Made by a program: the position numbers and the translations under genes | The notes under the pieces: generated by a model | Databases searched by the model: none | Seen by the model: the letters and a program-made list of their open reading frames with translations, nothing else | Told to the model about the DNA's origin: nothing | Assembly (NCBI GenBank): GCA_960531495.1 | Contig: OY482848.1 | Span: 19,801,897 to 19,865,896 of the forward strand | DNA from: Zeus faber | Taxonomy: Eukaryota > Chordata > Actinopteri > Zeiformes > Zeidae | Reading direction: 5' to 3' | DNA length: 64,000 nt | Shown here: positions 13,701-24,900 of the stretch, one piece after another | Layout: every line of letters begins with the position of its first letter | Numbering within the stretch: the stretch's first letter is position 1

Positions 13701-15060
13701 AGTTGAACATTTTTTGATCAGTACTTTACGCAGTCTCTTTATAAAATATACTCGGAACGTAGTACAAGCGAGACTTGCAAAAATAGTATTTAGCAATAGT
13801 ATAGTATAATCATGTTTTCCTAAATAGTGTCAAAGCCGGTTGAATAGGAAATGACATGTTGTGGAGAAGAAAAAGAAAAAACATTTACCTCTTTACACTG
13901 ATCTATATTCTGTGGTGGGCAGAGGCCTTTGATTGTACACAGCATTATTTGGCACGCCTTTCTGGCACACGCTTGCTCCTCTAGGTTGAGTTTCTCTGGT
14001 CTTATCTTGTAAGAATGCTAGGCCAAACTCGAGCCCAGTGCTTAAGACTGATTTAAATGTCGCTCCCCTCGCCAGCAGCTCGTGTGAATACGTCCAGCCT
14101 CCCTTTTTTCTTTTTTTTTTTTGGGGGTTTCTACCGATACGCCAAGGCCTGATGTAAGACTGTTACCTCGCTAAGTTATGACTGCAAAAGACTGTTCACT
14201 TGTCTTTATCCAGATAGTATTTACTCTATATTTGTACTAGCTTTATTTTGAAATGATAAGACATGAGTAGCAGCTGGTTTGGTCAAAAAAAAAAAAAAAA
14301 AAAAAAGACAATTACTCTTAACTACCCTGTTGTTACAGGAACACGTGAAGACTGTTCTATTGTCATAGGAAATCAAAAACGTCTCCATTTACTTCCATTA
14401 CTCGCAAAGTGGACGGCAGAGTCTTTAGCGGTAGACGTGATCGTGAGTGGAGTAGTTGAAATTAGTACAATTGAGAAAAAAACAAAAAACAAAACGTGGT
14501 GTTATTTGAGGGTATTCTAATGTGCAATTATAACTGCAGCTCTTATCTGTGTAGTGCGCATGTGTGAAAGAGTCATCACCAAGTCGACATTGTGATGTTA
14601 CATCATTGCAGCTTAGTGTGAGGCCAAAGTTGATTATTGTTGGTGTTTGTTGAAATGATAATATTTATCAGTGTTGATATCTACGCCTTTTTGAATAGTA
14701 TGTCACCAAGGATACCACAGACATCGATTTTTTTACCATTGTGTATTGGAAAGACATGTATGACTCATATTCCGATGTAAATGTTCACAATGACAAACGG
14801 TTTTAGTGCATAGTTGATTGCAACTATCATTACTTTTTCCAAAATGCTCTGTTGTACTATTTATTTTTGCATATTTTATTCCATTGGTTCTACTGCCATG
14901 TTAAAATTGAAGGTCACGTCACTTTATTAGATGGAGACTGTGGATCTTGTGTCAAAATAAATGTTGCCAAGAGTAACTTGTTGGTGTTATGAAGACATAC
15001 AGTCATTATTTTCGATAATTATGAATGATTTGTGGGGAGTCTCCTTCGCAAAATAAAATG
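10775..15060 (+). other. wbp1 3' UTR and downstream region
   Basis: No coding signal. The start of this stretch is the wbp1 3' UTR. Its end cannot be fixed: AATAAA hexamers occur at 14956-14961 and again near 15053, which would give a very long UTR, but an earlier variant signal may be used. It contains homopolymer runs (G at 10879-10894, A at 14285-14306), a short CA run near 11255-11271 and a DNA transposon candidate at 12944-13463. No small RNA gene was recognised. Confidence 0.45.
12944..13463. mobile_element. Non-autonomous DNA transposon candidate (MITE-like)
   Basis: About 520 bp bounded by imperfect inverted ends: GAAGCCCACTTCACACCGGAT at the left and, read inverted from 13463, GAGCCTGCTTCACACCGAAT. 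Just inside the left end is a short perfect hairpin, GGATGCG/CGCATCC (12961-12978). The element is more GC-rich than its flanks and has no transposase frame. The superfamily is uncertain. Confidence 0.6.
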
Positions 15061-15365
15061 TTCAATCTTTCTCCCATGTTTTTCATGTCAACTTCTGGTA
15101 AATCTCAGCAAATATTTCAGTTCTATTTAGGCAAGAAATTGGATCATTGCAGCCAATCTGAATTAAATACTAAAAAACGATCACTCAAAAAATGAAAATT
15201 GACTGTGTTTTATTATATCGCAAACATCAACGAGACTGTATTTGCAATGCCAATCAAAACCATTAAAGAATTGTGCAATTCTATCGCAAGCCTGTGTTGT
15301 CGGTCTATGTTATGAGTACTCTGTAAAATTTAGCATCGCATGAATCAACCTGATATTCCCTAGTG

Positions 15366-15639
15366 TAGTGGTTCTTCAAGTGGGGTCCCTAAAGAGGTTC
15401 CAGAGGGTCCCCAGCACAATGATTAATAGTTAAACTTCACCTTATTTTATTTACAACATTTTAAATAAAATAACAACTGTTTTGATCCTAGTTTCACAAT
15501 TGTTTTCCCCTGTGTGGAGGTTTGTACTAAATCCTTTCTAATAATAAAGATCTCCGAGACAGAATCTTATCAAATGGCATCCATTGCCTAATGTGTGTAA
15601 AATGTGGGTCCTTGATATGACAAAGGTTGGGAATCACTG
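15366..15639. mobile_element. hAT-like non-autonomous element
   Basis: About 274 bp with inverted ends of the hAT-Charlie kind: left TAGTGGTTCTTCAAGTGGGG; right, read inverted, CAGTGATTCCCAACCTTTG. The interior is AT-rich and non-coding. I could not see a convincing 8-bp target duplication, so the copy is old. Confidence 0.7.
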
Positions 15640-16650
15640 TCCAACTGTCGGTGATCAATCTTCATTTTGGGAAATTGTCAGAACAGTTCACTGTGCTGCC
15701 AGTCGGTGGCGAAGCTTCACAGATTTTTGTGCTCGAAACCAAACTGCAACACATGCACTTTTAATTCCTAGAGAGATTTTGCACTGCGTGGGACAATATT
15801 TTTGATTTGATTTAGTATTAGTGTTTCAATATCGATTTGGTGTGAGGGATATTTATTTGATATTGGTAAATATCAAGGGGGCCATTAACCAGCGCACCCA
15901 TTATCACACAAAATCACATGTAGTGAAACATTTTACAACTATTGAAAGTTTTACAACAATGAATTTCCAGTTAAATATTATTATACTGTCTTTCTTATGT
16001 GGGATAATGTTTTTATATGTTATAATTTAAGTATGGATAATAATAATGGATAATGGGTAATGTAATGTTATGACAGGCCAGGGAGAATATACCCCGCAGT
16101 GATAACATCCCTGAACAACCAATACAACAGGCTACATTAACTACGATACTAAATAAATAAAAGAAAAGCCAGCACCCGGCTTAAAAAAAACAATTCTTCC
16201 CATTATTTACATGTTTTTTCTTTTGCTGTACGCAGGGTCATGTACACACCAGGACACTTGAGCCGCGGTGATAACACTACTCCTATGATAGTAAAGGTCA
16301 GCGATGATTGACAAAGATCAGGCTTCAGGAATGCTTAATAAATGACTTAAAACGAATACTTCATTCTAAATAACACGTCATTTTTATTTTCTTTCATTTA
16401 TTTGACTTTTAAAAAAAAAATATATATTTTACGTATAATTGGTTTTATTGCCTTGTACTTGTTTTTACTTATTATTTATGTATATATCTATGTCCATATG
16501 TATGCATCGCTTTTACTTGTTCAAAATGTCGCACTAATTTTTAATTACTTTCATAGACGTAATAATTCTGTAATAAACGTAGAACCAAAACGTCACTTTT
16601 ACAAGTCGCCGTTACGCCGTTTGCGTAACACTTCTAGTACATTACCCCGT
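15640..16650. other. Intergenic, nothing recognised
   Basis: AT-rich spacer between the hAT-like element and the pdcd4 promoter. It holds only short open frames and no recognised gene. Confidence 0.5.
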
Positions 16651-16654
16651 TTTA

Positions 16655-16780
16655 CTCTGCTCCCTGATTGGTCGGCCGGGACGGATACCCGCCCCCCGTT
16701 TCAGCCAATCGCCTCCCGCGCCCGGCCCACGTGACCCTGACTGGCCGCTCCTTCCAAAGTTAAAAACAGACTTTGTTTAT
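16655..16780 (+). promoter_or_regulatory. pdcd4 proximal promoter (CCAAT boxes, E-box, no TATA)
   Basis: A GC-rich stretch following AT-rich DNA, about 450-550 bp before the pdcd4 start codon. It has an inverted CCAAT box (ATTGG, 16667-16671), a direct CCAAT (16704-16708), a C-rich box (GCCCCCCG) and an E-box CACGTGAC (16728-16735) of the USF/TFE type. No TATA box is evident. The 5' leader would run through about 16800-17199 and includes A-rich and C-rich homopolymers near 17090-17155. The transcription start is inferred, not seen. Confidence 0.55.
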
Positions 16781-17199
16781 CTTGCAGGCTGCTCGCTGCA
16801 ATGTGCGCTCACTGGCCATTTTCCCTCCAGCTTGTGGTGTTGAGCTGAACGCGCTTGCTCAACCGCGCGATACCTTTCTTTTCTGCATTTTTATTTTTTT
16901 TATTTGTATTTGCAGCTGTATTTTCTTAGCGCATTTGCGCCGAGCCGACGTCTGCACGAAATATTAAGGAAAACGCGCCAGTAGCGATTAGTCAACCGTG
17001 TATTTAAGGCACCGAGCGTCGTTGACGATTGTTTGTCATTTTCACTTGCTGGACACGCGAGGATTTGTCCATCGCGAGCGTGTGCAGCGTAAAAAAAAAA
17101 ACCAACCCAAACAAACAAAAAAAAACAAAAACCACCCCCCCCCCCAAAAAAAACGAGCAACCAAACAGTTAAACAAGCAATTCCTATAACAAGAGCGCC

Positions 17200-18857
17200 A
17201 TGGCGACCGAAGTGGAGACGTGGTCCGCCACTCAGAAACACGACGGTGAGTACATTTACACCAGGCATTGTCCGAGACGTGCATTTCGGAACACGCAGTT
17301 GATGTCGATGAGGGATCGTCGGTCGTGGGTCGTGTGGCACTCCTTGGCCCATTGTCCCCTGGCAGGGCTGGACCGCCACCGCGCTCCACCATGTGCTCCC
17401 CGCCCGCTGCACAGCACGGACCCGACGGCTGTTAACTCACCCCGTCCGATCTCGTTGTGTTTTAATGACGTGTTTATTTAACGCGTCTTTGTTGAATAAA
17501 CTCTACTTGCCCCTACCGGATATCTGGGGAAACGGCACGGACTTCCGCCTGAGAGAGTACGATCTCTGCAAGTGCGTCTGCGTTTTTCATTCCGATTTGG
17601 GGTGTTGTTGCGAGAATTCAGGACAGTGAACGTGTCGCACAAATCACACCAGCGAGGGCAGGCTCCCACGGCGGTGCGGAGCAAGGTGGGGGGGGGGGGG
17701 TCAGATAAACAAGCGAAAAATATAAATATTAAAAAAATAAACGGGGTGTGCGTGTGTGTGTGTGTGTGTGTGTGTTCACTGTGCAACATGGAAATCCGAG
17801 GGCGGGTACACAATCACAGCATTTAGCGTTTAAATGCGTTGCAGAATTTCGTTTCACATTCACCCCCTATTATTGTCTGTGCATCGGTATTAACGTTCCG
17901 CGCAACGTGTGTGTGTGTGTGTGTGTGTGGGGCGCGCGTGCGCTTTGTTGTGACGCGCGGGACAGGCTTGCTGCAGACGATCACCAGTTGTTATTTCCTC
18001 GTGCGCGTGTTGAGCACGTGATCTACACCTATTGTGTTCGGGGCTTCCACGCGCACGCGAGTGGCGTGCGTGGCGCGCGTGACAATGGAACGCGCGTCTC
18101 GCGTCGGAGCGGTACAGTCCACCGTCACGGTGCTGCGCTATATGGCCATTCAAAACAAGAGTGACGTCACCCTATAGCTCACCCCCTGCACCAATAGCGG
18201 TGCCTCACTAGTTACGTAAGGCATGCACGGCGAGGATAATGTCAGTGTTTACCTAAACGTATGCGTCGACGTGTTCGTGGTTGTGATATGTGCTCGAGCA
18301 ACAAAAAACAACAACAACAACCTGCAAAGCATATGCCAGTACGCAGAGGCCATTAGGGCTGATAATGCATGCAATGGGTCGAATTATGTGTTAGTAATCC
18401 AAAATTCGGTTAGGTTATGTTAACGTGCAATTTACAACTTGAGCGATATGCAAATTCCTGCAACATTTTAGTAAAAATAAAAATCAAAATCAAGCCATTT
18501 AAAGATGCCTTTTGTCTTCAGGTGACTTGTAATGAGCATTTAACCATCATTTTGGACCCGTTTGTGTCCTTTTCTGCTTTAATTTAGTTATGACTTTGGC
18601 TCTGACTGTGGCACACAGTTGGTTTGATACTGTGACAAATGTACTTATTGTAAGTCGCTTTGAAAAAGCGTCTGCTCAGCTGATTTGACAATGATGTTAG
18701 TTGTTAGTTAGTTATTGCCTTGCCCGAGAATGTACATTCACAAAATTGTGTCCGCTCCTCCCGGTACAGGTAAAAAGTCAATTCAGCGTATGTGAAATAT
18801 TGCATCCCGTTACAATTATACCGAAACTCTGGTGTTTGTGGAAAAACAAAATGGTCA

Positions 18858-18919
<62 letters not shown>

Positions 18920-21900
18920 TTTTCTGTGAACCTAATTGGCCTCTTCCAAAGGCTGGTCAATGACGGTTGATTATGCAGCTCTGAGGCTGTGTGGTCAAGC
19001 TGTCTCCTTTGTCTCGCTTAATAGCGGGACAAAACATTACCAAAGCTTATAGCCCTGGGGGGCTGGGGAGGTCACATATGGTGCCATGGGAAATTCACTT
19101 GTGGCATTTAAAAACAAAGAGATTTTACAACGCCACAACTGAATTGACCTATGGAACTACGAAAACAAGGCTTTGTCGAATCGTATCCCAATGGCTGATT
19201 ATCCACCTGCGAGTGAAACCGCATTACCTGATTTGTCTGGTTTTACATGGATTTATCTGTGCCATGGTCATCGGTTTAGCAACATGACCATAGATCAATC
19301 CTCTGGCCTTTTTTATTTATTTATTTATTTTTAATACCCTGAGTTTTCTTTTTATACACATATGAAGCACCATCTGTACGAACAGTTACATAACTCTTGG
19401 ATACATATAGGCATAAGTGCATAAGGGAGTGCACTCCATGTCATAAATGCCAAGCCTGATTCCTTCATGGGCGGCTGAGTCTACATTAGTACTGACTCTG
19501 ATTCTGTGTCCGTGCACATTTTAGGAACCAAACAACTGTCCAAACAAGGGCGTAAGATGCATAGCTGGCCTGGGTGTTATGGGGTGATTATTTAATCTAA
19601 TCATAACTTGTCTCAAATCAGAGATTGGCACAAACCCTGCTGAAGTGTTTGAATCTTATCTTGCACCACATAAAACAACCGACGGCATAAAGTTCATCCA
19701 CGAAAATGTCTCCGAGCTCCAAAGCTTATGTTTCATGCAGTCAAAAACCTATACCTCAACGCGAGTCAAGACCGTCTTGAATGTCACATCTGAAGGGCTA
19801 AACGTTGACATTTATTTTATTTTTTTAAGCCTGTTAGCAGTGATATGAACCACTCTGCAGGCCGTAGGAAGTGACAGTTTAACTGCTGGCCGCACCCAAT
19901 TCCTCCTCCATATTTATCGGCCCGTCCCGGTGCGGCTCGCTCACGATTATAGAACGGGATGAATTTCTTTGAGCCTCGGCCTCGGCTCTTATGTGCATTT
20001 GTCGGTGGCCGTCGTCCCTCGTGTTGTCACCCCACACCGGGCGGCCGTATACAGTGGCAACAAGTAGGTCAATCTCTTAAGAGTCCGCGTGCAAACAGCT
20101 CCGCTGACCTCCTCCTCCCCCTCCTGCTCAGATGTGGGCTATCCCACCACACCGCCACTCTGCTGCGTGTCAACACAACCTTAGAGGATGTTGTTAAAGG
20201 ATCTGTTGTGCTTGAACTTTTGTACAGGCTGCTTATGGGAGTGGCACATAATTGGCTGTAAATCGTTTATTTTTTTGTTATAGCATTGTTTTTGTAACAA
20301 TACTGAAATAAAAAAAGCAATAACATTGTAACTATTTATTCATCTATTGCTATCCATACCTTTTATTATTGTATATGTATTTATTCACCCTATACAGTAT
20401 ATCATTTATATTATTACCCATAGCCAGACTAGAAACCATACTGCCACTTACCCCCAGATTTTGCCCTTTAACTTTAATTATCCTGTTTATAAAATTTTCA
20501 TTTTGTATATTATGTATGGTTTTACATATTGGGCTGTTTTTTTAATGTTGTTTTTGGCTACTTCCTTTCTGACTGTTAAGCTTTTTTTTATTGTAATTGT
20601 CTGTGTGGCTATGCAGCAGTCTTTACCACAACAAATTCATTGTATACGAAAATGTACTTCTCCGAATAAACACATTCTGACTTCTTTTCGGAATCGATGA
20701 GGCCCTGATATGTTATCGCTATATGTGTAATAGCTTCTGTTTTTCAGGGATAACTGTGTGCAAAATAAGTTTCCTTAGCTATAACTTACTATCACAGCTT
20801 AATTTACCAAATAACTAGGGCTGTCCCCTGAAAGTCGAGGAGTTGCATCATCAGTTGGGAACCCGTCTGTCGACTGACTTCAAGCCGGACAGTCGTTTTG
20901 TCTTTTTTTTTTTTCTTTTCTTTTTTTTGTCAGTGTGCGTTACAATAACAGGATAGAAGCGATAGAAGCTTACAAAAAGATAACATTTCAATGGGGAATT
21001 ATAAATCAGTGGAATCGTAAATATATTTTTGTGTGTGTGAGTCAAACATGGCTCGCCGTGCACCCGATCTCCGTGCCCCGTTCCCCCAAATAAAACAACC
21101 AAAAACAGTGTGGGGCACAGAGTGAGAGAGGGCACGACTCATCGACTCCTGAAGGTTATCTTCTGCGCATAAGGCGTGGAGAAGGGGCGATCGGGGGGAG
21201 AGTCACCAGAAAGTGTCCCCGTTACGCACTTGTCTCGTTCCATAAGCAGACTTAAAAAAAAAATGCCGCCGTGGAGAGGGAGACATGAGCGCAAAATGCG
21301 CCCCGATCACTCCCTCTCCGCCCGCCCGCTGGTTGGCGCCCTAGGGAGCCTATAGGAAGAGCCGGCCCTGTCCCCCCGCCGGCTAGTCGACTATTAACTT
21401 TGAACAGCCGAGTCCGATGAGACTGACAACATTCTGAGTCGGGTACAGCCCTACAAAACACCTTCCACATGTGACATACCAAGGCGGGCTCCAACCTTGT
21501 TTTTCTGCTTTCGCAATTCCTGCCTCGGCTGCAGCTTTTTATTTTTATTTTTTTTTCTTCTCCCTCTGCCTTTTTGTTTGGCGTGCTGCCATTGGGTAGT
21601 TCCCAATTTACCTCTGTGCCCGCGAGGGGGAAGAGGGAGGAGCCTGAAAGAGGAGACGACACGTGGTCACTTGTTTACAGAATCGAGCCCCGGTGGGAGT
21701 CGTCGGACAGGTTAAATCGGTGCGGAGCGTTCTGGCTCCGAGCCACTTACTTCCGTTCTTATGTTCTTGTTTTACCCTGTGCCTAAAACGAGATCACAAC
21801 CAAACGGGTTTCTCCTTTTATAAGTGCTTCCTTCATAGATGGTCGTGTTGGCTTTGTGGCCGGAGTGCATTCCTCTGCCCTTGGTATCAGAGTGTCCTGT

Positions 21901-24900
21901 AATCCATATGGACATAACTTTTTAGGACTGGCAGTTGGCGCATGCGAGAAGGTCTCTGGAGTATTCATTACACACCAAAGGGGAAAGCGGACTCTATCTT
22001 CTACAGTGCTGTCAGATGACAGGCACTGGGCCCGCCACGGCTATATGGAGTCAGGGCTGCCTTGCCAAACCCGCATGGAAAGCCAGAAGACGGCATTTCT
22101 CTTTTCTGCGCACCCGCCCTCGATGTTATTTGTAGCGCGCCACTTCTATGTGCTGCGCGCCACTTCTATGTGCTGTTGTGTGTACTTCCCTGCGGCAAAT
22201 GCAGGAAGGCTGAAATGTAGGCCTAGACATCGTTCTATATCTGCAGTGGTGAAGAGTCTCTCTGTGTCCTTGTGTTGGGTTCGCTGATGGTCCTTGTGCA
22301 GGGGATCGGTCCCACTCTGATCTTGCGCCGCCTGTGGATCGGCGCGCCGCGGAGGCCGGAGTCATGTCTTCAAAATCAGCGCTAATAAAAAAACACTGTC
22401 CTGCCAACGGAATGCGACCTGAAAGTAAAAAAACAACCTGCGTTGTCCTGCTCCGACAGCCGGTCCCACTCCGACCGCGCGCACGAGATTTTAGCATCCC
22501 GTTCTCATCACCAATACTACGTGCTGGCTTGCAGCAGTCCGTTCCTATGCTGGCTGAGTCATAACTAACAAGTGGAAACAATCACTTGTGCATTTGGGAA
22601 GGCGCGGCAGCAACAATGAACTCCCTCCTCATTGGCTCTTCTAACTCTCTGTTGTTGCCAGCCGTGGCCACTTTTCGCAAAGGGAAACACTATTAATGAC
22701 ACATTCATCTTCTTCCCGGAAAAACAAAAAAAACTAAACGGTCAACTTCCCTTCCTGTCCTTCCTTGCCTTTGGTCATTGGTGCCAGTTAACCAGTGTCA
22801 TCCAGAAGCCTCATGCACTCCCCTTCACCCACTATCAGCGCTACAGTGTATATAGGCAATGCAATGCAATGCAAAGTCAATTCCTTCCTCTTTCTCAGTA
22901 AAGTTATTTTCTGTTTTTCAAGTACAAAAACAGAGCGAACAACAGTGAAGAGAGTTGTGGGTTTTTTTTTTGTTTTTTTTTTTCCCCCCTCCTAATGCTC
23001 CTGCCCTCTGTCACAATTTCCCAGGCGTGTTTTCCTTCGACGGCGAGCCGCGTCAGGTCGACGCGCCCTACGGGGACGAGGACGACGCGCTGAACGACGT
23101 GGAGGTGAACGGGAACTGGACGCCCCAGGAGAAGGCGCTGCACGAGGCGCGACTCAAAGCCAAAGCCAAGCGCCGCCTGCGCAAGTCCTCGTCCCGCAAC
23201 TCCACCAGCGAGTCCATTTCGGAGTCGGGAGAGCCGACGGGCGCCGACCCCAACAGTCCCAAGGGCAAGCCCAACACCAACGACCGCAAGTCGCGAACCG
23301 GCAAAGGCCGCGGCCTGCCCAAGAAGGGTGAGTTCTAAGGGCCGGCATTTCAACGGCGAAAATACGACTCGGGTACCTTTTTGTTTAAATATTCCGCGTC
23401 TCCGTTCGCCAGGTGGGGCTGGGGGGAAAGGAGTGTGGGGGGCGGCGGGGATGGTCTACGAGGTGGAGGAGCCCGATGTACGAGACCCAAACTACGACGA
23501 ATCTGCTCAGGTGAGTCCATCCGCGAAGCCCCCCCCCCCCCCCCCCCCCCCCCGTCTCTGAGCCTTTTGAAGCCATTACACGCGTGACATTTCCCTCAGT
23601 AACGCTGAGCCCTACCAGCAAAGGTCACTTCATGCCAGTTTTATTTAGTTGTTTTTTTTCTCAGTCAGGGCCTCTTGCGTAACGCACTTTACCTTTGTTC
23701 CAAAAAGGCCCAGTCACCACCAAACCGTGGCCTCGCTGGATTACATCTTGTGTGACTTTTGCCGCGCTAACATGCTGCTGCCACAGCTGGGACCCTCCCG
23801 TGAATAGCGATGAGGCCTCGCACGCTGAACGGCCCGTTTGTCCACACGCGCACAACAAGCTCTCTCAAACACACACACACACACACACACACCAATGTTT
23901 GATGGAGTGCACAATGTGGTGCACTCTGTATTGTGACCGGGGGGGGGGGAACACAGCCTCTTCCAAAACACAACGGTCCACTATCCCACGATACGAGTTC
24001 CTAAATGGAGACTGTGTAGTGTTCTGATCAACTGGTGTCCCAGATCCTGGACAGTCCGGAGCGTTTGGTCATCCAGAAGGTTGCGTCCCATCAAAATCAC
24101 CTGTTTTGTTTTCAATCTTTAACCACGGTATCAGGCTGAGGCGTTGGCGCATCACCTGTTGGTCACCGCGATTGGCAGCGCCTGTCGAGGCAAAACGTCC
24201 CCCTTTGATAACGGGACGGGCCGCTGCGGTTTGGCCTTGGAGGTTGTACGAGTGGAGGGGAGGGGGGCAATGTCGGTGTGGTAATTGGCAACCAGCTGAA
24301 TGCTGTAAAAACATGTTGATCCCTTGGACAGTTGGGCAGGTTGTTCTGCTCCTTCTTACCAAGCTGTGCGACTTCAATCCCGGCAGCGAATGAGTCAAAG
24401 TGGAGAAAGGTGACGGCGACCGTTTTCTTTGAGTTTATTCCTTTTCCTTTTATTGCTCAATGTACTAGCAGGTATTTATTTTTACACGCGCCTCGTTTCC
24501 TCACGTCACAGAAAGGAGAATGAAAGAGTTGTTTCTTTATGTTCGGCTTTTGGCCCAAAACACTTCATTTTTTTCTTATTAACCGGCTTTCTTTTGGAGA
24601 AGTTTAAAACAATGAAGGTTTCTCTACAATCACGTTGACTCTGTTGGAAAACAGCAGCTTTTCTGTCCAAACGCAAAAGCACGTACGCTCCTTTGTGCGT
24701 CATTAATGCTGAGGTTTCTTTGGCTTGAGAAGTTTGTCAGGCCTGTTCGGGCTGGTGTCCTGAACAGTTAGAACTGTGCACAGGTTTGAGTTCAAATCAA
24801 TCATGGTGTTTTGCTGAGAATATGTGAAGCATAGTGGATTAGGGGAGTGTTAAATTTTGTCTTTTTTTTTTTTTGTCACTCAATTAAATGAATCGGACAA

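Larger units (their letters stand above)
17246..23024 (+). other. pdcd4 intron 1 (5.8 kb)
   Basis: Long first intron between donor GTGAGT (17246) and the acceptor after a long T/C tract (AG at 23023-23024). The first 1 kb is CpG-rich and promoter-like. The rest carries GT microsatellites, retroposon tails, a hAT element (20816-21453) and a 20-bp tandem duplication (22135-22174). I found no nested gene on either strand. Confidence 0.8.

Noticed and set aside
16998..17481. 170-aa and 116-aa minus-strand frames across the pdcd4 leader and first exon
   Set aside because: Antisense shadows through A/C homopolymers; no conserved residues.
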